From Diacronema lutheri (Eukaryota; Haptophyta; Pavlovophyceae; Pavlovales; Pavlovaceae), in contig JAGTXO010000073.1 in NCBI GenBank assembly GCA_019448385.1, positions 62,001-126,000 on the forward strand: a stretch of DNA of 64,000 nt, read 5' to 3'. The position numbers and the translations under genes are program-made. Positions 1 through 8,716 of the stretch are shown piece after piece. Each line of letters starts with the position of its first letter. Positions within the stretch are counted from its first letter, which is position 1. The notes beneath the pieces are model-generated. The model did not search any database. It was not told where the DNA came from and saw only the letters and a list, made by a program, of their open reading frames with translations.

Positions 1-707
1 GCAACGACTTTTGCGCCTCGCTCGGGTACGCGCCCTTCAACTACGTCCTCACGCCGCGCTACAAGGGTATCCACTCCCTCGCGCAGCACGCGGGCGCCGA
101 GCTCTTCTCGGCGACGTGCGCATTCACACGGCGCGGCCGGATGCTCAATATCCAGCTCACCGACCCGGAGCGGGTCGTGCCCGACCTGTTCACCATCTTT
201 GCTGACGAGGTGGAGGTGACCTGCCATTTCGATCGGTTGCTCGTCTCCGCCGAGCAGGAGCAAGCCAAGCGGCAATGCATGGCAAATTATAAGTACCGCG
301 ACGAGATGCTTGCATGCTTCCACGAGCACGGTCGCTTCCCCGGCGGCCTCACTTACCGGCCGCTGCCAACCGAGCTGCGGAAGCGCGCGGGCTGCTTCGC
401 GGCCATGCTCGCGTGCGCCGGTGTGCTTCCCGCGTACGCAGGCTGGCCCCTGCTGCTGCCCAAGCTGCTCGGCGGCATGCTGGCGGTGCTCGCGACGTGC
501 CACGCGCTCGGCGAGCTCATCTCGGGCGAGTCGCGAGAGAGCATTCCCTTCGAAACGATCTTCAAATCGTTTTTCTACGCCGGGCGCGACGCCAAGCTGC
601 TTCAGCAGCAGGCGGGCAAGAAGGTCGACTGCGAGCTCGGCGCGTCCGAGCACATTGCTGAGACGGCGCACATGCTCAGTCTGATGACCAAATTCCCCGT
701 GAATTAG
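1..707 (+). CDS. Lysophospholipid acyltransferase (PlsC/AGPAT-like), C-terminal part
   Basis: The gene enters from the left edge (frame from base 3) and stops with TAG at 705-707. The visible part reads YVLTPRYKG near the start, like the (L/V)xPRxxG element that follows the catalytic core in AGPAT/LCLAT acyltransferases. It is followed by a stretch ending in YRDEMLACFHEHGRFPGG, which resembles the Acyltransf_C element of the same family. Two hydrophobic helices follow (about bases 393-530), consistent with an ER-membrane enzyme that acylates lysophosphatidate or a lysophospholipid. The catalytic HX4D box would lie outside the window, so activity cannot be judged. It converges on the nucleotide-sugar transporter gene with about 90 bp between the stop codons. 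Family assignment is from motif memory; the exact substrate is unknown. Confidence 0.6.
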   Translation, partial: NDFCASLGYAPFNYVLTPRYKGIHSLAQHAGAELFSATCAFTRRGRMLNIQLTDPERVVPDLFTIFADEVEVTCHFDRLLVSAEQEQAKRQCMANYKYRDEMLACFHEHGRFPGGLTYRPLPTELRKRAGCFAAMLACAGVLPAYAGWPLLLPKLLGGMLAVLATCHALGELISGESRESIPFETIFKSFFYAGRDAKLLQQQAGKKVDCELGASEHIAETAHMLSLMTKFPVN

Positions 708-795
708 ATCGCTCACCTCGGGCGTGCGGGACAGGCTCCGTGCCATGTGCAAGCTGACAGAGTTCGAGCGCTGAATGCGCAACGCCGCCGGCGGC

Positions 796-2074
796 CTATG
801 CGGCCTTGGCCTTTGGCGCGGGGCTGTTGTACAGGTAGATAGAGGCGAGGACGAGGACCATGCCCGCAACGAAGCGTGGCGCGGGCAACGTGCCTGCAAG
901 GCAAGCAGCCGGCGGCCGAGGGCGGGCCAGCGTGAGTGACGTGCAGCAACGCTGTACGACGTGACGGGGGGCCGCGCGCGCGCGCGCACGCACCCGAGAC
1001 GATCGAGGAGAGCGCACAGGTGAGGACGATGGACGTGGGCTTGGCGTACGAGTAGAGTATGTTATCCGCGTACTTGAGCGTGGCCGGGATGAGCAGGCAG
1101 TTGAGCGCCTTGAGCGCGATGATGAGCCACACGTTGAGCGAGAAGCCACTCAGATCGATGCGTAAGCCATTGCCCTCAAAGCACATCGAGGCGAGGATCC
1201 AGAGGAAGATCCAGAAGGTCATCTGGATGTTGCGCGCCCACTCATCCGTGCCCTTCTCCTTGAGCAGCTTCTCGTAGTACACGTTGGGCAGCGACGAGAG
1301 CAGGGAGCCAAGGATCGCCCACAGCCCGCCCAGGTAGGCGTTCCCGCCCGCGACGACCGCGCGCGACGCCTCGGAGAGCTGGACGAGAAGTGAGCCACCG
1401 ATCAGCATCCCGAGCGCGCTCCACTGCTCGAGGCGCAGCCGCGTCTGCATGATGCCCATCATCAGCCCCGCCGTGAAGAGCAGCTTGGACTGCGAGAGGA
1501 CCTGATAGCTCTCGGCCGAGAGGTGCGAGAGCGCGAGGAAATAAAGAACGTTCTGCACCGAGTAGCAGAGCGAGACCCAGACGAGCGAGAAAGGGCGGTC
1601 GCTCACCGTATTGCGCAGCGTCGGCGCCACCCGCTTCCATCCGCCGCCGAACAGCGCGACCGCGACGATCAGGAGCGGGAACTTGGCGACCTCGCTGAGC
1701 AGCGCGACGCTCGTCGCCGAGTACGTCGACGTCCTGCGCGTGAGGTTGGTGAGGACGTCGGTGACGCACTTCTGCAAGACGAGCGCAACGAGCAGCAAGA
1801 ACGTGCGGTGGCGCAGCAAGAAGCCCTTCACACCCGGCTCGGGCGCAGGCATCGCGGCGGGCGTCGGCGCGGCGCCGCGAATCGCGCCGCGCAGTACGCG
1901 CGGCACGCGCGGCCGGAGCGGCGAGAAGCGCGGGCCGACGGACACGACCTTTGGCCGCGCCTGACCCGCACCGAGGCTCAGCGCGCGCCCGACGGCGGGC
2001 TGCAGGCGGCCGGGCTGCGGCGCACAAAGGGCCCCTGCGAGACTGCAGCAGGCGACGAGGACGACGCGCAGCAT
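796..2074 (-). CDS. Nucleotide-sugar transporter (CMP-sialate/UDP-galactose type), two exons, with presequence
   Basis: CDS is complement of 994-2074 joined to 796-893. The GT-AG intron (894-993) splits a Gly codon, and joining the exons gives SSIVSGTLPAPRFVAG, the usual end of nucleotide-sugar transporters (PF04142). About ten hydrophobic segments follow residue 90, with family-like stretches such as LLSEVAKFPLL and LYFLALSHLSAESYQVLSQ. These antiporters move a nucleotide sugar into an endomembrane lumen in exchange for the nucleotide monophosphate. Unusually, the first 75 residues form a signal peptide (MLRVVLVACCSLAGALC) plus an Arg/Ala/Pro-rich stretch, like a bipartite plastid presequence; ordinary Golgi members lack this. 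The ATG at 2074 lies only 20 bp from the ATG of the divergent lumen-protein gene. The sugar is not predictable. Confidence 0.85.
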
Positions 2075-2094
2075 GCAATCCCTGGCTTCTCACG

Positions 2095-2619
2095 ATGGCG
2101 CCTCGGCAAATCGTCGTCCTCGTCGTCGTCCTTGTCGCGTCGACGACGGCACTTCAGCGGCCCGCGCCGCCGCCGCGCGCGCGCGCGTGTGGCGGCGCTG
2201 TCGCAGCGCGGCGCGCCTTCACGGCCGCCGCTTTTCTCGGCACAGCCATCGGCCCGGCCGTGGCGCAGGACCGGTCGATATTCGACTCGACGTGCCTCGG
2301 TTTTGGCTGCAACAACTACAACGGGCAAGGCTTTGGCGGCATGGCAGCGCCGACCGACGAGGCCACCATGCCGTTCGCCCAGTTCGCCGCCCAGCTCAAA
2401 GATCCCGAGCAACGCGCGCGCGTGGCCAAGGTTGACATCTACGGCGCCGGCGGCGACAAGGTGTACGTCTCGTTCGCGGATGGCACAAAGGCCAGGCTCG
2501 GCGAGGGCCTGCCGATCGACGACTCGAACGGGTGGAGTTCGCCGCTATGGCTTGTCCGCATCCTCGACAACGTCAACGTCCCGCACGCGTACCACTTCCG
2601 TCCCGGCGACAACCCGTGA
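2095..2619 (+). CDS. Predicted thylakoid-lumen protein with an FtsH N-domain-like core
   Basis: 174 residues from ATG 2095. The N-terminus shows three targeting layers: an ER signal peptide (MAPRQIVVLVVVLVASTTA), a short basic transit-like stretch, then a twin-Arg hydrophobic segment (RRAFTAAAFLGTAIGPAVAQ) ending in a lumen-type cleavage site. This argues for import into a secondary plastid and then the Tat route into the thylakoid lumen. The mature part (about residues 58-174) has the layout of the extramembrane N-domain of FtsH proteases: FAQFAAQLKD, then KVDIYGAGGDKVYVSFADG, then a loop before the end. No AAA or protease part follows. A GTGAGT at the stop codon resembles a splice donor, so a further exon is possible, but I see no convincing one. 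The FtsH-like reading is tentative; the targeting is clear. Confidence 0.65.
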   Translation: MAPRQIVVLVVVLVASTTALQRPAPPPRARACGGAVAARRAFTAAAFLGTAIGPAVAQDRSIFDSTCLGFGCNNYNGQGFGGMAAPTDEATMPFAQFAAQLKDPEQRARVAKVDIYGAGGDKVYVSFADGTKARLGEGLPIDDSNGWSSPLWLVRILDNVNVPHAYHFRPGDNP

Positions 2620-3249
2620 GTCCGGGGGAGGCAGCACTTGCCGCGGGCCAAGCGCCCCCGCGCGCATTGCGGCTGCAGCGCAGGCGAAGTTCCCCGTGGC
2701 CACCTCACTTCCTTTTGTCCGCGTCGCGCGCGCGGAAGCACGGCTCGCACGACGCACGAGGCGCTCATCGCGTTGAAGGCGGCCAGCCGGGCGCTTGCTG
2801 GAAGTGCATCGGGCCAAGCGCGTTCGGGCGACGGTCGGCCGCCTCCCGGAAGTCGCCGAGGACTGACGCGTCGCACTGTCACCGCGTGCAGCGTCGACAT
2901 CTTGTCGGCGAGCAGCGGTGAGGATTCTGGTCGGGTTCCGGAACTGCGATGCAAAGCTGCGAGCGCCTCGCCACGGCAGTGCGGTGCCATTGCGAGCGAC
3001 GCGTCCGCCGCCAAACATGCTGACGGCGGACGGACGCGTCGCTCGCATGTTTGGCGGACGGCGCATGGTGCCACACGGCGGACACGGGCAGCACGCTGGG
3101 GTCGCGCGGAATGCCGCAGCCTGGCGCGCCGCGTCACGGCTCGACGCAACGCCGACACGGAGAGCGCAGACGACGAACGAGGTGACGGATTTAGTCTGCT
3201 TCACGCTCGCGAGCGATCTCGTGCGCTCGCACCCTCTCGCTGAATCTGC
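2620..3249. other. Gene-poor stretch
   Basis: No convincing coding frame on either strand: open frames here are Arg/Ala/Pro-rich with no recognisable motif. The one clear structure is the inverted repeat at 2992-3057. Confidence 0.5.
2992..3057. repeat. Nested inverted repeat (hairpin)
   Basis: The left arm at 2992-3007 (GCGAGCGACGCGTCCG) is exactly the reverse complement of 3031-3046. A second nested pair, CCGCCAAACATG near 3007-3019 and CATGTTTGGCGG at 3045-3057, shares the same core. The whole can fold as a long GC-rich hairpin or cruciform. It lies in non-coding sequence; I cannot say whether it is a small mobile-element remnant. Confidence 0.6.
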
Positions 3250-3740
3250 GCGCGGCGATTCCCCCGCCCGTCGATGCTGATGATCCCGGGGGCGAGGACG
3301 AGCGGCAGGTCGACGCCGGCGCCAACCTCGAGCAGCATCGACGCAAGCGTACTCTGCGCGTCGACCGTGGTCACCTCCCCGACAGGTCGGCACTAGAGCA
3401 AACTTGTCAAGCACGAGCGGCTGCGCCTCGTGCAGCTCCGCGCACACCACCTTGCCCTCGAAGACCTGCCACGTTGCGCCGGGCTGCATGGACACGCCGC
3501 GTACGCGATCGGCGTGCCCACGACGTCCGCGTCCGCGTCAAGGTCGAGGTACCGCTCGCAGCGGCGAACGCCACGCCGGACAGCGCGGCGAGCTTTCCGA
3601 CGAGCGCGCCCACGCCACCGGCGGGCTGGGCGGCGGGCGCACCGCCAGAGTCGGCCTTCACCTTGCCGTACACGAGGTAGGTCGGGTGCTGCTCGGCCTC
3701 GCCCAGCTTCTTGTCCACCGCGGTGAGCAGCGCTTTTTAA
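3250..3740 (-). pseudogene. Unassigned coding-like remnant or unresolved multi-exon gene
   Basis: Reading the minus strand gives three stretches that look like real protein but lie in different frames: KLGEAEQHPTYLVYGKVKAD (about 3655-3714), WQVFEGKVVCAELHEAQPLV (about 3410-3470) and LASMLLEVGAGVDLPLVLAP (about 3275-3345). A plausible GT-AG intron (about 3484-3553) would join the first two in frame, but the step to the third needs a frame change with no adequate intron. No start codon is visible before the first stretch. I do not recognise the family. It sits head-to-head with the gene starting at 3776, as many real pairs here do, so it may be a true gene with a sequence error, or a decayed one. 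Confidence 0.35.
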
Positions 3741-3775
3741 ACCTTGAGTCGCACGCCACCGTCGGGCGTGCGCGG

Positions 3776-6730
3776 ATGGCGGACGCGGACTTCGAGTGGA
3801 GCTCGGCGCCGGTGAGCCCGGCGCTCGCGCCGTGCGCCGAAGCGTCGGCGGCAGAGGGCAGGTACGCCATCGCGATGACGTCCGCGTCGATGTCGCGCAC
3901 GTTTCGCTTCATGCAGCTCCGCAAGCTCGAGCGGCAGCTCGGCGGCGTCGTCGAGAAGCCGCGTGCGTCGGGCGGCCGGCAGCTATGCTGGCTCTTTGCG
4001 GTCATCGTGTGGTGGGCGGGCATCTTCCAGCTCGACCTCTCAGGCGACCGCTCAAACGAGGCGCTCCGCTTCTCCGTCTCACTCAGCGTCGGCGCGGGCG
4101 TGCTCCTCGCGTGCGTGCTCACGCTGGTGCTCCTCTTCTTCCTGCTCAAGGTCGCGGCTGTCATCCACTGGGCGCTGTACTGGGTGTACGTTGTGCTCGT
4201 TGTCGAGCTGTACGTCGTGATCTCGCGCGAGCCCGCGGTGCTCGGCGATGCGAACCTCCTCGCCGCTGGCCTCCAGCGCGACCTGTACGCGTGGGGAATC
4301 TTTCTTCTCGGAGCGCTCGAAGCACTCACAATCCTTGGCTGGCTCGCCGTGCACCGCCTCGCGCCGCGGCTGCTCGCGCGCTGCAGCGACGCGCTGCTCG
4401 TCCGGCTGTGGGCGATCGAGGCGGCGGGCGAGGCGGCTGACCTGGGTGCGGGCGCCGCGTTCGCCTACTCGTTGCCATGGTGGCCGCTCGCCGCGCTCCG
4501 CCGCTGCTCGATCCGTCGGCGGCGCCATTTCTTTTTTTACGCGGGCGGCGCGCGCGACGGCCGGCCGCACGGATATGGCGAGTGGCGCGACGACGCGCCC
4601 GACGGAGAGTGCCTGCGCGGCTTCTGGAACATGGGCCGGCCCGTGGCGCCGTTCATCTCGCGCCAGTTCAAGACGGGCTTTGCCTTCTCCGCGCTGCACG
4701 TCGGGTACGTCACCGCTCGCTCGGAGGGCGTCGACGAGGTGGCGTGCCTGCCGCGCAGGCACGCGCACGCGGGGCTGCGCTTCGGCGTTGCGTCCGTCGA
4801 GTGCTCGGTGTCGGGCGAGTTCTTCTCCGCCTACCCGAAGCACGAGCTCCTCTGGGAGAGCACGCTGGACTCGCTCTCGGCATCCATGCTGGCGCCCGCT
4901 GAGCACAACGCACGGCAGGCGGCGTACGCGCTCGCACTCGTGCGGCACGCGGACGAGGCGATGCCCGTCGAGGCCGTCACTGTCGCGCTGCTTCCGCACG
5001 GAGGTGGCCTCACCGTCGCCGGCTTTGAACCCGACAACAGTCACGCGCCGGACGACGAACGGCACGATGGCGGCGATGACGCGAGCGAGGCGCGGATGCG
5101 GTGCGAGGTCTTCGTCGTCGACGTGTCCGCGCTCGCCTCGCGCAGCGAGCAGGCCGGCCCATCGCTGGCACGCGCGCCCGTCCCGACCGCCCAGCGCGCG
5201 CTCGCCGCCGGCGCGGCCGAGCGCGGCGCGCCGGCCGGCGGCCTGCGCCGCGCGGCGACGGAACCGGCCGAGCAGCGGCGCGCGCGGCTGCTCGGCGGCG
5301 AGCCGACGGGCGCGCACACGGTGGCGACTGCGAGCTGCACGTTTGATCTGCCGCACGCCGTCTCGCCCGCGCGGCTCTCCGCGAGCCTCTCGCGCTCCGC
5401 ATCCATGCTCGCTGCGACCCTGGGCGTGCGCCGTGCGGACACGTTCGAATCGGAGCTGATGCCACCGCTCCTCGCGCAGCCGCAGCACTCGCCCCTGCGC
5501 CGCGTGCCCTCGCTTGCCTCGCGTGCCTGCGCCGGCACCGCCGGCACCGCCGGCGCCACGTGCTCCGACGCGGAGCGCGTCTCGCAGTCGTTGCGCGTGG
5601 CTGGCTGGCGGCCGCTCGGCCACGGCCCGGACAGCGCGTGCGTGGGCGAGGTGCTTGTGTACGTGCACGGGTTCAACATGACGGTTGGCGAGGGCCTGGA
5701 GCGGCTCGGCCAGTTCCTCGCGCTCGGCCAGCTCCCGCCGCACATCAAGCCGCTCGTCTTCTCGTGGCCCACCGCAAAAGTCGCAACGTACGCAAAGGCG
5801 ACGCGGGCGGCGAGGGCGGTCGAGACCGGTCGCGACCTGCGCGCGCTCCTCGCCGCGCTCGCCGACGGCGGCGTGCGCACGGTGCACGTGCTCGCGCACT
5901 CGATGGGCGCGCAAGCCTTCCTTTGCCACCTCGACGAGATCGCACCCGAGTTGCGGATGGCCGGCCTGCGCGCGCGCGTCCCGCCCACAAAGCTCAGCGC
6001 GGCCACGCCGGTCCCGCCCACGCCCGGCGATCCGTCGGCAGGCGCCGACGCCGCGCTGCGCGAGCCGAGCCGGCCTCGCGGCGCCGCGCCCCGCCCTCTC
6101 CTCCGCCTCGCGAGCGTGACGATGATCAACCCGGAGATCAGCGAGCGCGACTTCCTCGAGCGGCACCTGCCGCGGCTGCGCGCCCTCTGCCCGCTCATCT
6201 CGGTGTACGGCGACGAGGACGACCGCGCGCTCTTCTGGTCGGAGCTGCTCAACCGCGTGCCCATGCTCGGCAAGCTGAGCGGCGCGCCGTACCGGTGCGC
6301 GCTCGCGCCCGGGCAGGCGGTGCGCGCCGGCCGCGCGCGGCGGCCTGCTCATTCCGGATGCACGCGCGCGCCGCGCGCCGCCCGCCCGGCCCCGTCGCGC
6401 CGCAGTGCCGAGCCGTGCGTGCAGCGCGGCAACGGCTCGACTCTGCCGCGCGCCGCGCGCAACCGTTCGGCGTGCGCCGCGGCCGCGCTCGCGATGGAGG
6501 GCGTCGAGGGGCGGTGGGCGGATATCGACGTGATCGACATGACGTGGCTCTCGTCGAACGTGCACGCGCTTCGTCACAATTCCTTCAATCTGAACCGCTC
6601 GCTTGTCGACGACCTGCGCGAGGTGATCGTCGAGGGCAAGCGCGCGGCGCAGCGTAGGTCGCGCCTCGTGCGGCGCGCGGGCAACGTGTTCACCTTCCTG
6701 CAGCCGCCATCGCATGTCGTCAACGACTGA
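3776..6730 (+). CDS. Membrane protein with MORN-like repeats and a DUF900-type alpha/beta hydrolase
   Basis: 984 residues from ATG 3776; the frame is open further upstream but that part looks non-coding. Residues about 69-190 contain four or five hydrophobic helices. Near residue 255, GGARDGRPHGYGEWRDDAPD reads as one or two MORN motifs. A long Ala/Arg-rich linker follows, then a hydrolase domain from about residue 620: VLVYVHGFNM (oxyanion region), VFSWPTA, and HVLAHSMGAQAF, whose Ser is the expected nucleophile. DVIDMTWLSSNVHALRHNSF near residue 918 carries the late Asp/His region typical of PF05990. This suggests a membrane-anchored serine hydrolase of unknown substrate. The stretch about 6295-6405 (a GT...AG segment of 111 bp, in frame) may be an unspliced intron. 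Well supported as coding; function open. Confidence 0.75.
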   Translation: MADADFEWSSAPVSPALAPCAEASAAEGRYAIAMTSASMSRTFRFMQLRKLERQLGGVVEKPRASGGRQLCWLFAVIVWWAGIFQLDLSGDRSNEALRFSVSLSVGAGVLLACVLTLVLLFFLLKVAAVIHWALYWVYVVLVVELYVVISREPAVLGDANLLAAGLQRDLYAWGIFLLGALEALTILGWLAVHRLAPRLLARCSDALLVRLWAIEAAGEAADLGAGAAFAYSLPWWPLAALRRCSIRRRRHFFFYAGGARDGRPHGYGEWRDDAPDGECLRGFWNMGRPVAPFISRQFKTGFAFSALHVGYVTARSEGVDEVACLPRRHAHAGLRFGVASVECSVSGEFFSAYPKHELLWESTLDSLSASMLAPAEHNARQAAYALALVRHADEAMPVEAVTVALLPHGGGLTVAGFEPDNSHAPDDERHDGGDDASEARMRCEVFVVDVSALASRSEQAGPSLARAPVPTAQRALAAGAAERGAPAGGLRRAATEPAEQRRARLLGGEPTGAHTVATASCTFDLPHAVSPARLSASLSRSASMLAATLGVRRADTFESELMPPLLAQPQHSPLRRVPSLASRACAGTAGTAGATCSDAERVSQSLRVAGWRPLGHGPDSACVGEVLVYVHGFNMTVGEGLERLGQFLALGQLPPHIKPLVFSWPTAKVATYAKATRAARAVETGRDLRALLAALADGGVRTVHVLAHSMGAQAFLCHLDEIAPELRMAGLRARVPPTKLSAATPVPPTPGDPSAGADAALREPSRPRGAAPRPLLRLASVTMINPEISERDFLERHLPRLRALCPLISVYGDEDDRALFWSELLNRVPMLGKLSGAPYRCALAPGQAVRAGRARRPAHSGCTRAPRAARPAPSRRSAEPCVQRGNGSTLPRAARNRSACAAAALAMEGVEGRWADIDVIDMTWLSSNVHALRHNSFNLNRSLVDDLREVIVEGKRAAQRRSRLVRRAGNVFTFLQPPSHVVND

Positions 6731-6864
6731 CGGTACACAAATGAAATGAACGGACGACGCCACTGCGGGGGCGGCCCCGCCGCGCACCCAGGCGAGGCCG
6801 CCAGGGTGGCGACAGCGCGCGGGCACGAGCGGTGGATGGCCCCACAGGGTGACTCGACTGTCGC

Positions 6865-7401
6865 TCATTCGTCGGCGCGCGATTCGGCGGGCTGAAGGGG
6901 CAGCAGAAGCGCGAGGGCGCGGCGATCCTCTTGATTGAGAAAGTTGAACATTGAGCACGCGTTTGGCGATGTCTGCACCTCGAGCGCTATCCGCTGCCTC
7001 TCAAAGAAGCGGCGGATCGACGGGTCGAGCTGCGCGATGCGCGCGCCGCAGCCAACGACGACAATGTCGACCGGCGGCTCGAGGAGAGGCACGAAGCGGA
7101 ACGATTCCAGCGAGAGCTCGTCGAGGCTACGCGGCCGCCACAAAAAGCTGGCGTGCGGCGCGACGCACACCGAGCCCTCGAGCTGCAAGCCCGAGACGCG
7201 GAAGCCCGTGCGGCTGTACGCGTTCACCATCATGTACGGCTTCTCCGACGACGTGCCGGCGACGCTGAGCAGGTCGACGTTGTACCCGCCATCCCCGGCG
7301 GCCCGGCCGCGGCTGCCCGAGCCGAGCCCGCTGCTCGACAGACCCCGCCGCCACGAGGGCTTGTTCCCGAACAACCGCATCGCAGCTCTGGCGACTTCCA
7401 T
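6865..7401 (-). CDS. NDUFAF3: NDUFAF3-like mitochondrial complex I assembly factor (DUF498/Mth938 fold)
   Basis: 178 residues from the first true ATG at 7401. The N-terminus ([20 protein letters not shown]) is basic and amphipathic, as expected for mitochondrial import. The rest covers the DUF498 domain: [40 protein letters not shown] and the ending [20 protein letters not shown], which closely follow NDUFAF3 homologues. These proteins act with NDUFAF4 in early assembly of respiratory complex I. The gene is divergent from the cyclophilin gene, with 47 bp between start codons. Length matches the family. Confidence 0.85.
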   Translation of the reverse strand: MEVARAAMRLFGNKPSWRRGLSSSGLGSGSRGRAAGDGGYNVDLLSVAGTSSEKPYMMVNAYSRTGFRVSGLQLEGSVCVAPHASFLWRPRSLDELSLESFRFVPLLEPPVDIVVVGCGARIAQLDPSIRRFFERQRIALEVQTSPNACSMFNFLNQEDRRALALLLPLQPAESRADE

Positions 7402-7448
7402 CGCTCTCCCACGCCCTCCCACTCTCTCGATCTCCACTCGAACTCGCG

Positions 7449-8464
7449 ATGTCGCGCCCAAAGGCGCGAGCGCGCGCCGCGCGCCTGCGCCACGGGGCCC
7501 TCGGCGCGGTGGTCGGTCCCCTTCACGCGATCGCGAGTCTCTCCCACACGACCACGAGGCTCATCCACACGCGCGCGCGCGGTTGCGCAGGTCTTTTTCG
7601 ACATGACCATCGGATCGAAGGCGGCGGGCCGCCTCGTGATGGAGCTGTACAGCGACGCTTGCCCGAAGACCGCCGAGAACTTCCGCGCGCTGTGCACGGG
7701 CGAGAAGGGCATGGGCAAGCAGGGCAAGCCACTTCACTTCAAGAACTCGGCGTTCCACCGCATTATCCCGGGCTTCAGTGCGCGCTCGCGCGCGGCTCGC
7801 TCGCACGCCGCGCGTTCTCGCCCGTCGACGTGCTCGCCCAACGTCCGTGGACGGGCGAGCATCGCCCGTCCACGCAGCGTGCTCGCCCAACGTCCGTGGA
7901 CGGGCGAGCACGTGCACGCGTTGACCAACGCTCCCACTCCGGCGCGCGCCCTCGCAATGCCGGCGTTTGCAGTGTGCCAGGGCGGTGACTTCACCAAGGG
8001 CAACGGCACGGGCGGCGAGTCGATTTATGGCGCCAAGTTCCCCGACGAGACCTTTGCGGGCGTGTGCGGCAAGCACACGGGCGCTGGCTGCCTCTCGATG
8101 GCCAACGCGGGGCCGAACACCAACGGCTCGCAATTCTTCCTCTGCACGGCGGAGACGCCCTGGCTCGATGGCAAGCACGTCGTCTTCGGTTCGTGGCAGC
8201 CCGCGCCGCGCGAGACGGACGCGACGCCCTCCGTCCGCTGCAACGGCCGCGCGCGCCCCGCGCGCCGCGTCCGCCCGCTGCGCGCGCCTCGCGCCGCACC
8301 CACTGGCCGCCGCGCTGCGTCGCGCCGGCGCGTCGGCGTGCCCTGTGCCCGCAGGCAAGGTGACGGAAGGCCTCGACGTGCTGAAGAGCATGGAGAAGGT
8401 TGGCAGTCAGAGCGGCTCCACTTCGACGCCGGTCATCATCTCCGACTGCGGCCAGATCGCGTGA
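7449..8464 (+). CDS. Cyclophilin A-type peptidyl-prolyl isomerase, four exons
   Basis: Exons 7449-7463, 7591-7777, 7973-8188 and 8355-8464 give a 175-residue single-domain cyclophilin beginning [13 protein letters not shown]. Every junction restores the family sequence: PK|VFFD, GF|MCQGGDF and VVFG|KVTEG. Active-site residues are present: the Arg of FHRIIPGFM, Gln of QGGDF, Trp of [11 protein letters not shown] and the His after it. No targeting signal is seen, so cytosolic or nuclear. Intron 1 (7464-7590) begins with GC rather than GT. Intron 2 (7778-7972) contains a repeated palindromic unit. The enzyme speeds proline isomerisation in protein folding. The gene shares a short divergent promoter with NDUFAF3. 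Confidence 0.95.
7831..7910. repeat. Duplicated palindromic unit inside a cyclophilin intron
   Basis: A 31-bp unit starting TGCTCGCCCAACGTCCGTGG and ending in GGGCGAGCA occurs at 7831-7861 and again at 7880-7910. Each copy has complementary ends (TGCTCGCCC/GGGCGAGCA), and the 18-bp spacer carries the inverse of the middle part. The intron RNA could form stacked hairpins. Confidence 0.75.
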
Positions 8465-8716
8465 GCAGCGCGGCGCTTGCTGCGTGCGCGCCGTGCCGAC
8501 GTCCAAGCCATGGCAGTCTGCAGATTGTACTCACGAGTCGGAGTCGTCATCCTTCTGATTGTCGGCACTTCGCAGCGTCGTCAGCACCGTGCAAAGGTCG
8601 ATGGACCTTGCCAGCACGCGAGCCGTGCACGCTCCCCAGCCGCCCCCGCCCCTACCGCGCCCCGTGAGATCCCCACACGCACAACGCGCACGACGACGGC
8701 GTGCGCCACGCCAGCC

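Noticed and set aside
2613-3240. Second exon of the lumen-protein gene after a GTGAGT donor
   Set aside because: No downstream exon shows protein-like sequence in any phase; the in-frame stop at 2617-2619 is simpler.
4079-6958. Minus-strand open frame of about 960 codons
   Set aside because: Antisense to the MORN/hydrolase gene, which has clear catalytic motifs.
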